This document shows positions 45,847 through 54,466 of a stretch of DNA of 64,000 nt, piece after piece. Position 1 is the first letter of the stretch. Each line of letters opens with the position of its first letter. This DNA comes from Burkholderiales bacterium (GTDB lineage: Bacteria > Pseudomonadota > Gammaproteobacteria > Burkholderiales > Burkholderiaceae_C): assembly GCA_016702555.1 (NCBI GenBank), contig JADJDV010000005.1, positions 372,001 to 436,000 on the forward strand, given 5' to 3'. Both the position numbers and the translations under genes were made by a program. A model generated the notes under the pieces. The model did no database searches and had not been told where the DNA came from. It saw nothing but the letters and a program-made list of their open reading frames with translations.

Positions 45847-46506
45847 TCAGTGCACCACACGCAACTGCCCGCGCAACTCGCCCGAGGGATAGGGGGCGGT
45901 GAAGACGTTGACATACCAGCGCCCGTCCAGCAGATCCACCGCCTGTTGCGGCGTCAGCGTGGCGCGGCCTTCATACGTGGGCCCGAACGGCGCCGGCCAC
46001 ACCATGGTGACCGGACCGGTCTGGCCGTACTCCGCCGGGCCGTGGAACTGCACCGCCGTGATCGGGCCCGACAGGGCCGACCAGCTGGTCTTCCAGCGCA
46101 GCAGGCGGGTGTTGGAGTCGTACAGCGCGTCGAGCTGGCCGGTGGCGTTGCTGCGCGCGGGCGGCATCACGCTGGCGCCGTCCAGCCGCGTGGTCAGCGT
46201 CACCAGATGCGCCTGCGGGTTGGGGCTGGCGGTGGGATCGACCGGCGTCTGCAGTGGCGGCGGTGGCAGTGGCGCGGGCGTACCGATGGGGGGCAGCGGT
46301 TGCGGCACCGGTTGCGCCGGCGGGATCGGCTGCGGGGTGGCGATGGGCGGCAGTGGCGCCGGGGCCGGCGGCAAGGGCTGCGGCGCGCGCACCGGTGGCG
46401 GGTCGTAGCGCGGCCCCAGGTCGACCGAAGAGCAACCGACGGCCAGCAGCGCCAGCGAGGTCGCGGCAAGCCGAGCGGGCGTCGAAACCGGAACGAAACG
46501 GGACAT
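45847..46506 (-). CDS. CHRD-domain lipoprotein (copy 2)
   Basis: 219-residue predicted lipoprotein with signal SLALLAVGC (lipobox AVGC) and a proline-rich linker of about 55 residues (residues 33-90) that could span periplasm or cell wall. The CHRD domain follows: HLVTLTTRLDGASVMPPARS, TRLLRWKTSWSALSGPITAVQFHGPA, DGRWYVNVFTAPYPSGELRGQL. It shares the order of motifs with the protein encoded at 45216 and is its probable parent or sister. Upstream of it is an ordinary 200-nt gap. Confidence 0.8.
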   Translation of the reverse strand: MSRFVPVSTPARLAATSLALLAVGCSSVDLGPRYDPPPVRAPQPLPPAPAPLPPIATPQPIPPAQPVPQPLPPIGTPAPLPPPPLQTPVDPTASPNPQAHLVTLTTRLDGASVMPPARSNATGQLDALYDSNTRLLRWKTSWSALSGPITAVQFHGPAEYGQTGPVTMVWPAPFGPTYEGRATLTPQQAVDLLDGRWYVNVFTAPYPSGELRGQLRVVH

Positions 46507-46708
46507 GGGTGAACTCCTTGGCGCGAGACGTCTTCAATGGAACACGGGAGCAAATGTAACGGCCCGCGCGGCGCCAGATTGTAGGCAAACGCCGCTGCGC
46601 AGGCCTCTGAAAACACGCATCACCGCCCGCGTCGGTGCGTAGGCCGTCCCAAAAAACGTGGGCCCTGCTACGCTGCACCCATCCCCTCACGCGACCAGGA
46701 ACCTCGCC
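46507..46708. other. Intergenic region between divergent genes
   Basis: 202 nt separate the CHRD lipoprotein 2 start (minus) from the thioesterase (plus). GGAG occurs before the lipoprotein start. No other structure was identified. Confidence 0.4.
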
Positions 46709-47161
46709 ATGCTCGAACTGCCCACGCTTCAGCGGCTCATCGATCCCCTGCTGCCCGGTCTGCTGGGCGTGCGCCTGATCGAAATCGGGCCCGAGCGCGT
46801 CCTGGCCGAGATGGCGGTGCGCCCCGAGCTGTGCACGGCCGGCGGCATCCTGCACGGCGGCGCCTACATGGCCTTCGCCGACACGCTGGGCGCGGTCGGC
46901 ACGGTGCTGAACCTGCAGCGCGGCCAGAGCACCACCACCACCGATTCCAGCACCAAGTTCATCGCCGGCGCCAAGGTGGGCACCGTGGTCACGGGCGAGT
47001 CGATCGCGCTGCACCGCGGCCGCCGCACCCAGGTCTGGCAGACCAGCATCCGCAACGCCGAGGGGCGGTTGTGCGCCGTGGTGACGCAGACCCAGCTGAC
47101 GATCGAGCCGCCGGCGACGGAGGCGCCGCCGGCTACAGCAGTTCCGCCGTCTGCACCGTGA
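46709..47161 (+). CDS. PaaI-type hotdog thioesterase
   Basis: 150-residue hotdog-fold acyl-CoA thioesterase. The catalytic region ELCTAGGILHGGAYMAFADTLGAV is typical of PaaI/YbdB/ComA2-like enzymes, and QVWQTSIRNAEGRLCAVVTQTQ ends the fold. A 16-residue alanine/proline-rich tail is present. Start at 46709. Its 3' end overlaps the 3' end of the convergent sixA by 29 nt. Substrate unknown; often a 4-hydroxybenzoyl- or phenylacetyl-CoA-like ester. Confidence 0.83.
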   Translation: MLELPTLQRLIDPLLPGLLGVRLIEIGPERVLAEMAVRPELCTAGGILHGGAYMAFADTLGAVGTVLNLQRGQSTTTTDSSTKFIAGAKVGTVVTGESIALHRGRRTQVWQTSIRNAEGRLCAVVTQTQLTIEPPATEAPPATAVPPSAP

Positions 47162-47594
47162 TCACCACGGTCTGCGGCTCGCCGCCGCGCGCGCGGCTGC
47201 GCAGCCACCAGATTGAACCTTTCTTGACCGAACACTCGCCCTCGGCCATGCCGAGCAGGCGCGCGATGGTCTGGCCCAGCGTCGGCTGATGGCCGACGAT
47301 CAGCACCGGCGCCTTGGCCTCGGGCCAGCCGGCCAGCCGCAGCAACTCCTCCGGCGAGGCGCCGGGGCGCAGTTCGTCGTACAGCTTGTACTTGCGCCCC
47401 AGCGCCAGCACGGTCTGCTCGGTGCGGATCGCCGGGCTGCACAGGATGCGCGTGCCCTCGGGCAACTGGCGATCCAGCCAGGTGGCCATGCGCGCGGCCT
47501 GTTTGTCGCCGCGCCGCGTCAGCGGGCGGTCGATGTCGCTCATGTCGCCTTCGGGGTCTTGCGCCTCGGCATGGCGCCACAGGATCAGGTCCAT
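47133..47594 (-). CDS. sixA: Phosphohistidine phosphatase SixA
   Basis: 153-residue histidine-phosphatase superfamily member. The RHG motif is LILWRHAEAQDPEGDM (catalytic His at 8), with DRPLTRRGDKQA and VGHQPTLG carrying the second His. SixA removes phosphate from phosphohistidine in phosphorelay or PTS proteins. The start MDLILWRHAEA at 47594 lies 4 nt after the ppk stop, so it is co-transcribed with polyphosphate kinase. A link to phosphate or polyphosphate signalling is reasonable but inferred. Confidence 0.9.
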   Translation of the reverse strand: MDLILWRHAEAQDPEGDMSDIDRPLTRRGDKQAARMATWLDRQLPEGTRILCSPAIRTEQTVLALGRKYKLYDELRPGASPEELLRLAGWPEAKAPVLIVGHQPTLGQTIARLLGMAEGECSVKKGSIWWLRSRARGGEPQTVVITVQTAELL

Positions 47595-47598
47595 CGCA

Positions 47599-49665
47599 TC
47601 ACTCTTCGGGTTGGTTTCTGGAAACATAGCGATTCATCAGCGCCGCCTGCGCGCCCGGGCCGGGCGCCTGCCCCGGCGCCACCACGCTGCGGTAGTGCCC
47701 ATCCGGCTGCATCAGCCAGGCGTCGCGCGCGTCGTGCAGGTAGGCGATCAGGCATTCGTCGACGATGCGCTGGCGCAGCTGCGCATCGGTGACCTGCCAG
47801 GCGGTCTCGACCCGGCGCAGCATGTTGCGGTTCATCCAGTCGGCCGAGGACAGCCACAACTGCTCGTCGGCGCCAGCACGAAAATAGAACACGCGCGAGT
47901 GCTCCAGGAAGCGACCGATGATGCTGCGCACGCGGATGTGCTTCGTCAGCCCGGCCGGCAGCATGCAGGCGCCGCGCACGATCAGGTCGATCCGGGCACC
48001 CGCCTCGCCCGCGCGCAGCAGCGCCAGGATCAGCGCCTCGTCGGTCAGCGCGTTCATCTTGGCGACGATGCGCGCGCCTTTGCCTTTGCGCGCGGCCTTG
48101 GCCACCGCGTCGATCCTGGCCAGCATCTGCTTGTGCAGCGTGAACGGCGCCAGCAGCATGCGCTGCATGCGCGGCAGCCGGCTGTGGCTGGCCAGGTGCA
48201 CGAACAGCTGGTCCATGTCGGCGGTCAGGCGCGCATCGGCGGTGAGCATGCCGAGGTCGGTGTACAGCGCCGCCGTGCGCGGGTTGTAGTTGCCGGTGGA
48301 CAGGTGGCCGTAACGGCGCAGCTGGCGCCCCTCGCGGCGCGTCACCAGCAACATCTTGGCGTGCGTCTTCAGGCCCACCACGCCATAGACCACCTGCGCG
48401 CCGGCGTGCTCCAGCCGCTCGGCCCAGTTGATGTTGGCCTCTTCGTCGAAGCGCGCCTTCAGCTCGACCACCACGGTGACTTCCTTGCCGCGCCGCTGCG
48501 CCTCAATCAGCAGATCCATCATGCGGCTGTCGTTGCCGGTGCGGTAGATGGTCTGCTTGATCGCCAGCACCTGCGGATCCTGCACCGCCTCGCGCAGAAA
48601 ATCGATCACGCCGTCGAAGCTTTCGAACGGCAGGTGAATCAGCACGTCGCCCTGCCGGATGCGCTCGAACACCGAGGCGCCGCGCTTCAGCTGCACCGGG
48701 TAGCTGGCCTGGTAGGGTGGAAACAGCCAGTCGGGCCGGTCGACCAGCTCGATCAGCTGCTGCAGCCGCACCAGATTGACGGGCCCCTGCACCTTGAACA
48801 GCGCCTCGGGCGGCAGCTTGAACTGGCGCAGCAGAAAGTCGGCCAGCGTGTCCGAGCAGGCCGAGGACACCTCCACCCGCACCGCCTCACCGTAATGACG
48901 CTGGTGCAATTCCTGGCGCAGCGCGGTGCGCAGGTTCTTCACCTCCTGCTCGTCCACCCACAGGTCGGAATGCCGGGTCACGCGGAAATGCGAAAAGTCG
49001 CCCACCTCGCGGCCCGGGAACAGATCCGCCAAGTGCGCACGGATCACGCTGGAGAGCATCACGAACAGCGTCTCGCCGCCGGCCACGCGCTTGGGCAGGC
49101 GCAGCACGCGCGGCAGCACGCGCGGCACCTTGACGATGGCGATCTCGTTGCGGCGGCCGAAGGCGTCCTTGCCCTTCAGCTGCACGATGAAGTTGAGCGA
49201 CTTGTTGGCCACCAGCGGAAACGGGTGCGCCGGGTCCAGCGCCACCGGCACCAGGAGCGGCTTGACCTCGTGCAAAAAGTGCTCGCGCACCCAGCGCCGC
49301 TGCGCCTCGTCGCGCTCCAGATGCGAGACGATGCGCACGCCCTGCCGGGCCAGCGCCGGCAGCAGCACCTGGTTGAAGATGCCGTACTGGCGCTCGACCA
49401 GCTCGCGCGCGGCGGCCAGCAGCCGGCGCATGCCGTCACCGGCGTCGCCACCGGCGCGCCAGGCACTCAGGTGCAGCTCGGCGCGCACCTCGAAAAATTC
49501 ATCCAGGTTCGACGACACGATGCACAGGTAGCGCAGGCGCTCGAGCAGCGGCACCTCGGGTTGCTCGGCCCAGTGCAGCACGCGGTGGTTGAAGTCGAGG
49601 ATGCTGGCGTCGCGATCCAGCAAGGGGTAGCGCATCAGCAAGGCGGCGGAATCAGCGGCGGGCAT
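47599..49665 (-). CDS. ppk1: Polyphosphate kinase 1
   Basis: 688-residue enzyme that makes polyphosphate from ATP; membrane-associated in other species. N-terminal domain: FNHRVLHWAEQPEVPLLERLRYLCI and SSNLDEFFEVRA. The middle domain carries DVLIHLPFESFDGVIDFLREA. The phospholipase D-like C-terminal part contains the autophosphorylated His in GLKTHAKMLLV, then HLSTGNYNPRTAALYTDLG and LSSADWMNRNMLRRVE. Full length. The downstream sixA is 4 nt away. Confidence 0.95.
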   Translation of the reverse strand: MPAADSAALLMRYPLLDRDASILDFNHRVLHWAEQPEVPLLERLRYLCIVSSNLDEFFEVRAELHLSAWRAGGDAGDGMRRLLAAARELVERQYGIFNQVLLPALARQGVRIVSHLERDEAQRRWVREHFLHEVKPLLVPVALDPAHPFPLVANKSLNFIVQLKGKDAFGRRNEIAIVKVPRVLPRVLRLPKRVAGGETLFVMLSSVIRAHLADLFPGREVGDFSHFRVTRHSDLWVDEQEVKNLRTALRQELHQRHYGEAVRVEVSSACSDTLADFLLRQFKLPPEALFKVQGPVNLVRLQQLIELVDRPDWLFPPYQASYPVQLKRGASVFERIRQGDVLIHLPFESFDGVIDFLREAVQDPQVLAIKQTIYRTGNDSRMMDLLIEAQRRGKEVTVVVELKARFDEEANINWAERLEHAGAQVVYGVVGLKTHAKMLLVTRREGRQLRRYGHLSTGNYNPRTAALYTDLGMLTADARLTADMDQLFVHLASHSRLPRMQRMLLAPFTLHKQMLARIDAVAKAARKGKGARIVAKMNALTDEALILALLRAGEAGARIDLIVRGACMLPAGLTKHIRVRSIIGRFLEHSRVFYFRAGADEQLWLSSADWMNRNMLRRVETAWQVTDAQLRQRIVDECLIAYLHDARDAWLMQPDGHYRSVVAPGQAPGPGAQAALMNRYVSRNQPEE

Positions 49666-49716
49666 GGCGGCACTTCAAAAAGTGGAGCATCGCCGCAAGA
49701 ATACCGCAGGCTTGGC

Positions 49717-49848
49717 CTAACCGATCACCGCTTGCGGCACGTTCACCGCGCGCGCCGGCACCAGGTGGCCGCGCCCCAGGCGTTGCCGTACCGTGACCAG
49801 CACCGCGCTGACGCTGATTTGCAGCAGGCGTGGCTTGGCCGAGTTCAT
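49717..49848 (-). CDS. Small coupled ORF, 43 residues
   Basis: Starts in a TGATG junction where the stop of the OlsB-like gene overlaps the ATG by one base, the classic layout for translational coupling. The product begins MNSAKPRLLQISVSAVLVTV and ends RAVNVPQAVIG. It is basic, with one short hydrophobic stretch of about 8 residues. Not recognised; it could be a real microprotein or the remnant of a downstream acyltransferase gene. The coupling is visible; function is not known. Confidence 0.4.
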   Translation of the reverse strand: MNSAKPRLLQISVSAVLVTVRQRLGRGHLVPARAVNVPQAVIG

Positions 49849-50699
49849 CACGCGCCCAGAAAGTGTTTTCGGTAGCGCGGATGCAGGTCACCGATGCGCA
49901 TCATCATGGGCAAATCGGCGCTGTTGAAGTCCGGGTCCCAGGCCGGCGGGCCCAGCACCTTGGTGCCCAGGCGCAGATAACCCTTGATCAGGGCCGGCGG
50001 CTCGACCTCGAGCTGGTCGTTCAGGCGGTCCAGCGGCAGCGCCAGGCGCGGGCGCACCTGGAACTCGATCGGCGCCAGATGCTTGTCGCGCACCTGGCGC
50101 CAGATGCTGGCGGCCAGCTCGCCATTGAAGACGCCGCCTTGCATCATCGGGATGCTGGCGCAGCCGATCATGGTGTCGAGCTGGTTGCGCACCATGAACT
50201 CGCCGAGCGCCGTCCACAGCGCCATGATCACGCCGCCGTGGCGGTGCTCGGCGTGCACGCAGCTGCGGCCCAGTTCCACCATGCGGTGGCGCACGCCGCG
50301 CAGGCGCGTCAGGTCGAATTCGGTGTCGCTGTAGGTGCTGCCCACGCGGCGCGCCTGCACGGGGGTGAGCACACGGTAGGTGCCAATCACCTCCTGCGTG
50401 CGCTCGTCGCGCACCAGCAAGTGCTCGCAGTAGTCGTCGAACAGGTCGATGTCGTGGCCGGGCAGCGGCGTGCGCAGGCGCGCGCCCATCTCGCCGGCAA
50501 AAATCTGATAGCGCAGGCGCTGCGCCGCCCTCACTTCGTCCTGGTGGCGCGCCCAGCCGACCTGGATGCCACCGCCGACACCTGCCGCAGCCGGCACCAG
50601 CATCGCACGGTCGCCGCGCGGATGAAGCGACCCCCGGGGCAGATGCGCCGGCGACATCACCGGGGACAGGGCGTAGGTCGGCGTGGGCAGTTCTTTCAC
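49848..50699 (-). CDS. OlsB-like GNAT N-acyltransferase
   Basis: 283-residue protein with the acyltransferase pattern of ornithine-lipid synthase OlsB and haemolysin-type relatives. QDEVRAAQRLRYQIFAGEMGA, IDLFDDYCEHLLVRDE, VIGTYRVLTPVQARRVGSTYSDTEFDL, and ELGRSCVHAEHRHGGVIMALW are the conserved blocks. These enzymes transfer 3-hydroxyacyl groups from ACP to ornithine. The start is GTG at 50699 with AAGGAG 9-10 nt upstream. No olsA-type partner is visible, only a 43-residue coupled ORF downstream. Confidence 0.82.
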   Translation of the reverse strand: MKELPTPTYALSPVMSPAHLPRGSLHPRGDRAMLVPAAAGVGGGIQVGWARHQDEVRAAQRLRYQIFAGEMGARLRTPLPGHDIDLFDDYCEHLLVRDERTQEVIGTYRVLTPVQARRVGSTYSDTEFDLTRLRGVRHRMVELGRSCVHAEHRHGGVIMALWTALGEFMVRNQLDTMIGCASIPMMQGGVFNGELAASIWRQVRDKHLAPIEFQVRPRLALPLDRLNDQLEVEPPALIKGYLRLGTKVLGPPAWDPDFNSADLPMMMRIGDLHPRYRKHFLGA

Positions 50700-50876
50700 G
50701 GCAGTGGCTCCTTTCCGCGTTTTTCGTCCCGGCCATGCTCGGCGCCGCGCATGACGCACGCATGGCAGAAAGATGAAAAATTGGTGACGGTACGCGCTTG
50801 GCAAATCGAACCTTATTCAAGCCAACCCGGCGGATGCGCCAATGCTCGTAGCCAGCAGTTCTTGCATTGATTAAAT

Positions 50877-50896
50877 ATTTCATGAATAATTGAAAT
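50877..50896. promoter_or_regulatory. ArsR operator overlapping the arsR start
   Basis: ATTTCA - 8 nt - TGAAAT with internal TTCATGAA, directly abutting the GTG of arsR at 50897. ArsR repressors bind such AT-rich dyads at their own promoter. Confidence 0.6.
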
Positions 50897-51262
50897 GTGG
50901 AACAAGATCAGGCCATCAAGGTGTTCGAGTCGCTCGCCGCGGGCGTGCGGCTGGACATCTACCGCCTGCTGATGCGCCAGGGCCCGGACGGCCTGGTGGC
51001 GGGCGAGATCGCCAGCACCCTGGGCGTGCCGCCGCCCAATCTGTCGTTCCATCTCAAGGCGCTGACGCAAGCCGGTTTGCTGGGCGTGACGCCCGAAGGC
51101 CGCTACCAGCGCTACCGCGCCAACCTGCCTCTGATGCAGACGCTGATCGACTACCTGACGGCCGAGTGCTGTGCCGGCCACCCCGAGCAATGCGGCGAGT
51201 TGCGCGGCGCCAGATCGCGTGCCGATACCCGTCGCAAATCGCCGCCGGTCGAAGCGGCTTGA
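50897..51262 (+). CDS. arsR: ArsR-family transcriptional repressor
   Basis: 121-residue winged-helix repressor of the arsenic operon. The HTH reads GLVAGEIASTLGVPPPNLSFHLKALTQAGLL (about 35-65). Two vicinal Cys (TAECCAGHPEQC, about 91-100) in the C-terminal helix are candidate As(III) ligands, as in the subgroup that binds metalloid with C-terminal cysteines. The GTG at 50897 sits next to the operator dyad. First gene of arsR-arsC-acr3. Confidence 0.88.
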   Translation: MEQDQAIKVFESLAAGVRLDIYRLLMRQGPDGLVAGEIASTLGVPPPNLSFHLKALTQAGLLGVTPEGRYQRYRANLPLMQTLIDYLTAECCAGHPEQCGELRGARSRADTRRKSPPVEAA

Positions 51263-51313
51263 CGCTTGGCCGACGCCACGCCACCCATACCCTTCTTTCC
51301 TCAATCGAACCCC

Positions 51314-51832
51314 ATGTCCGACCGCCCCTTGAACGTGCTCTTCGTCTGCACCGGCAACTCGGCGCGCAGCATCCTGGCCGAATCCATCCTCAACCACCCG
51401 GCCATCGGCCACGGCCGCTTTCGCGCCTTCAGCGCCGGCAGCCACCCATCGGGTCAGGTGCAACCGCTGGCCATCGAGCTGCTGAACACCTACCACTACC
51501 CCACCGACGGCCTGCGCAGCAAGAACTGGGACGAGTTCAGCGGCCCCGACGCACCGCCGCTCGACTTCATCTTCACCGTCTGCGACAAGGCCGCTGGCGA
51601 AGCCTGCCCCTACTGGCCCGGCCAGCCCATGACCGCGCATTGGGGCGTGGCAGACCCGGCCGCCGCCACCGGCAGCGACGAAGACAAACGCCGTGCCTAC
51701 GCCAAGGCCTTCATGGTGCTGAAAAGCCGCATCGCCCTATTCGCCGCCCTGCCCCTGGACAAGCTGGATCGCCTGTCACTGAAGCAGACGCTGGACGACA
51801 TCGGCACAGCGCTGCCGGTGGATGCGGACTGA
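51314..51832 (+). CDS. arsC: Arsenate reductase, low-molecular-weight phosphatase type
   Basis: 172-residue LMW-PTP fold protein. The phosphate-binding loop is VCTGNSARSILAE (Cys at 12), followed by FRAFSAGSHPSG and the FTVCDKAAGEACPYWPGQP region with further Cys. It reduces As(V) to As(III) with thioredoxin, glutaredoxin or mycothiol-type systems. The ATG at 51314 is chosen. Second gene in the operon, 51 nt after arsR. Confidence 0.88.
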   Translation: MSDRPLNVLFVCTGNSARSILAESILNHPAIGHGRFRAFSAGSHPSGQVQPLAIELLNTYHYPTDGLRSKNWDEFSGPDAPPLDFIFTVCDKAAGEACPYWPGQPMTAHWGVADPAAATGSDEDKRRAYAKAFMVLKSRIALFAALPLDKLDRLSLKQTLDDIGTALPVDAD

Positions 51833-51853
51833 CGCCGCAGCAAGCGCCGCAAA

Positions 51854-51982
51854 GAACAGCCGGACGCAGAGAACGCAAAGGATTCGCAGAGGACGCAAAA
51901 GAGTCAAAAGAGAAATTCAAGGCTTTTTCTGCGTCCTCTGCGAAATCTCTGCGTCCTCCGCGTCCTGGATGTCCGGCTGTTC
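51854..51982. repeat. Extragenic palindrome between arsC and acr3
   Basis: Perfect outer arms GAACAGCCGGAC (51854-51865) and GTCCGGCTGTTC (51971-51982). Internal repeats of GCAGAGGACGCAAA and TGCGTCCTCTGCG face each other around a short AAATTCAAGG centre. It may modulate or terminate readthrough into acr3. Similar in style to the element at 32111. Confidence 0.7.
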
Positions 51983-52022
51983 AGCTACCCCAACAAGACA
52001 CTGCCCAATACAGAAAGAAACC

Positions 52023-53090
52023 ATGGGACTCTTTGAACGCTACCTGACCCTGTGGGTTGCCCTCGGCATCGCCACCGGTGTGGCGCTCGGCGTCGTCATG
52101 CCGGGCCTGTTCCAGGCGGTGGCCGGCATCGAGATCGCGCACGTCAACCTCGTCGTCGCCGTGCTGATCTGGGTGATGATTTACCCCATGATGATCCAGA
52201 TCGACTGGTCATCGATCAAGCACGTGGGCCAGCGCCCGCGCGGGCTGCTGCTGACGCTGGTGATCAACTGGCTGATCAAGCCCTTCACCATGGCGGCATT
52301 GGGCGTGCTGTTCTTCAAGCACCTGTTCGCGCCCTGGGTCGATCCGCAATCGGCCAGCGAATACATCGCCGGCATGATTCTGCTGGGCGTGGCGCCCTGC
52401 ACCGCCATGGTATTCGTCTGGAGCCAGCTGGTGAAGGGCGACGCCAACTACACGCTGGTGCAGGTGTCGGTCAACGACCTGATCATGATCTTCGCCTTCG
52501 CGCCCATCGCTGCCTTTCTGCTGGGCGTGACCGACGTGGCGGTGCCCTGGCAGACCCTGCTGCTGTCCACTATCTTGTACGTGGTGCTGCCGCTGGTGGC
52601 GGGGGTCCTCACGCGCCACGCGCTGGCGCGGCGCTCGGCCACGGCGGTGGACGACTTCGTGGCGCGGCTCAAGCCCTGGTCGATCGCCGGGCTGATCGCC
52701 ACCGTGGTGCTGCTGTTCGGCTTTCAGGCGCCGACCATCATCGCCAAGCCGCTGGTCATCGCCATGATCGCGGTGCCGCTGCTGCTGCAGACCTACGGCA
52801 TCTTCGCGGTCGGCCTGGTCGGCGCCAGGCTGCTGAAGCTGCCGTACGAGGTGGCCGGGCCGGCCTGCCTGATCGGCACCTCGAACTTCTTCGAGCTGGC
52901 GGTGGCGGTGGCGATTTCCCTGTTTGGCCTGAACTCCGGCGCGGCGCTGGCCACCGTCGTCGGTGTGCTGGTCGAGGTGCCGGTGATGCTGTCGCTGGTG
53001 GCGCTGGTCAGGCGCACCCAGCATTGGTTCGATGCGCCGCACGAAGTGGTGGGTGGTGACGGGGCGACGGCAAGGGCGGTGCACACCTGA
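52023..53090 (+). CDS. acr3: Arsenite efflux transporter Acr3
   Basis: 355-residue inner-membrane carrier with ten predicted helices. Signatures of the ACR3 (BART superfamily) family are LVVAVLIWVMIYPMMIQID near residues 40-60, ILLGVAPCTAMVFVWSQLVKGD with the essential Cys of helix 4 (about 130), QVSVNDLIMIFAFAPIAAFLLG, and ACLIGTSNFFELAVAVAISLFGL near the C-terminus. It exports As(III) using proton motive force. Third gene of the ars operon, separated from arsC by the extragenic palindrome. Convergent with the sigma-54 regulator. Confidence 0.95.
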   Translation: MGLFERYLTLWVALGIATGVALGVVMPGLFQAVAGIEIAHVNLVVAVLIWVMIYPMMIQIDWSSIKHVGQRPRGLLLTLVINWLIKPFTMAALGVLFFKHLFAPWVDPQSASEYIAGMILLGVAPCTAMVFVWSQLVKGDANYTLVQVSVNDLIMIFAFAPIAAFLLGVTDVAVPWQTLLLSTILYVVLPLVAGVLTRHALARRSATAVDDFVARLKPWSIAGLIATVVLLFGFQAPTIIAKPLVIAMIAVPLLLQTYGIFAVGLVGARLLKLPYEVAGPACLIGTSNFFELAVAVAISLFGLNSGAALATVVGVLVEVPVMLSLVALVRRTQHWFDAPHEVVGGDGATARAVHT

Positions 53091-53092
53091 GA

Positions 53093-53112
53093 GAGCCGCC
53101 GTCGGACGGCTC
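53093..53112. terminator. Hairpin between convergent acr3 and the response regulator
   Basis: GAGCCGCC - GTCG - GACGGCTC forms an 8-bp stem with one mismatch, 3 nt after the acr3 stop. A tract of T is lacking. It may end transcripts from both sides. Confidence 0.45.
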
Positions 53113-53161
53113 GTCATGCCGGACGCCGACAGCGGAGCAGGGACGAGGCTCGTGACCGATC

Positions 53162-54466
53162 TCAATCACCTCCGGCGCTGCCAGCCTGCCGCCGCCGTTT
53201 CCACAAGGTCGTGCGTGAAATGCCGAGCCGCTGCGCCGCCTCCGACACGCGTCCGCCCGACAGCGCCAGCGCGCGCTCGATCTGCGCCAACTCGGCCTGC
53301 TCGCGTGCATCCGCGAGGGTGCTCGGCTCCGGCGTGTCGAGCCGCCGCTCGGGGAACAGGTCGCCCACGGCCAGGCTGTCACCATCGGCCAGCGCCGTGG
53401 CCCGCTCGATGCGGTTGCGCAGTTCGCGCACGTTGCCAGGCCAATCGTGCGCCAGCAGCACGGCCTCGGCGGCGGCGTCGATCTGGAGCGCGGGCGAATG
53501 ATGCCGGGCGGCGGCCTCATGCAGGAAATGGGCCGCCAGCGGCATGATCTCCGCCAGCCGCCGGCGCAGCGGCGGCAGCTCAAGTTCGACCACCGCCAGG
53601 CGGTAGTACAGATCGTCGCGGAAGGCCCGCTGCGCCATTCGCACGGCCAGGTCGGCGTTGGTGGCGGCGATGATGCGGCCGCCAAAGCGCTGCTCGCGCT
53701 GCGAGCCAAGGCGGCGGTAGCCGCCATCCTGCAACACGCGCAGCAGCGCGATCTGCAGCCGGGTATCGAGCTCGCCGATCTCGTCCAGGAACAGCGTGCC
53801 CTCGCCGGCCTCCTCGAAATAGCCGGCGTGCACCGCCACGGCACCGGTGAAGGCCCCGCGCTCATGCCCGAAGAACTGGCTTTCCATCAGCTCGTGCGCG
53901 ATCGCGCCGCAGTTGACGGCGACAAACGGCGCGCCGGCACGCGCCGAATGCGCGTGCATGAAGCGCGCCGCGACCTCCTTGCCGACCCCGGTTTCGCCGC
54001 GCAGCAGGACCGGCAGATCGCTGGCGGCCAGCCGCTGCAGGTCGCGCGCCAGCGCCGCGGTGTCCGGCGACAGGCCGAAGGGCTTGGCCGCAGCGGCTTC
54101 TTCTTCCGGCGGCCGAGCCAGGGCGCGGATGCGCGCCACCAGTTCGTCCATGTCGTAGGGCTTGGTCAGGTAGTCCTCAGCGCCGGCGCGCACCAGTCGC
54201 ACGGCTTGCGCGATATCGGCAAACGCGGTGGCAAAGACGATCGGCGTGTCACCCAGATACTGCAGCGCACGGCGATACAGCTCCTCACCCGAACCATCCG
54301 GCAGCCGGATGTCCGCCAGCACGAAGGCGGGCCGACGCTGGCGCAGCGCCACCATGGCCTGCGCGCAGGTCTCGACCCAGCGCACCCGCAGCCCTTCCAG
54401 GCGCAGACGCTGCGCCACCGCGCCGCCGAGCACACGGTCGTCTTCGATCAGCAGGACATCGATCAT
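53162..54466 (-). CDS. NtrC-family sigma-54-dependent response regulator
   Basis: 434-residue regulator. The receiver domain (1-120) has VLLIEDDRV, the phosphoacceptor Asp in VLADIRLPDGSG and the YLTKPYDMDEL Lys. The AAA+ domain has Walker A LRGETGVGKEVAARF, the sigma-54 contact loop GAFTGA intact, LFLDEIGELD (Walker B) and NVRELRNRIERA. A C-terminal Fis-type HTH (RVSEAAQRLGISRTTLWKR) binds enhancers. It overlaps the kinase gene by 4 nt. It should activate a sigma-54 promoter; the target is unknown, but the Mrp operon upstream is a candidate. Confidence 0.93.
   Translation of the reverse strand: MIDVLLIEDDRVLGGAVAQRLRLEGLRVRWVETCAQAMVALRQRRPAFVLADIRLPDGSGEELYRRALQYLGDTPIVFATAFADIAQAVRLVRAGAEDYLTKPYDMDELVARIRALARPPEEEAAAAKPFGLSPDTAALARDLQRLAASDLPVLLRGETGVGKEVAARFMHAHSARAGAPFVAVNCGAIAHELMESQFFGHERGAFTGAVAVHAGYFEEAGEGTLFLDEIGELDTRLQIALLRVLQDGGYRRLGSQREQRFGGRIIAATNADLAVRMAQRAFRDDLYYRLAVVELELPPLRRRLAEIMPLAAHFLHEAAARHHSPALQIDAAAEAVLLAHDWPGNVRELRNRIERATALADGDSLAVGDLFPERRLDTPEPSTLADAREQAELAQIERALALSGGRVSEAAQRLGISRTTLWKRRRQAGSAGGD

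Noticed and set aside
47314..49875. An 853-codon + strand frame
   Set aside because: Antisense of sixA and ppk1.
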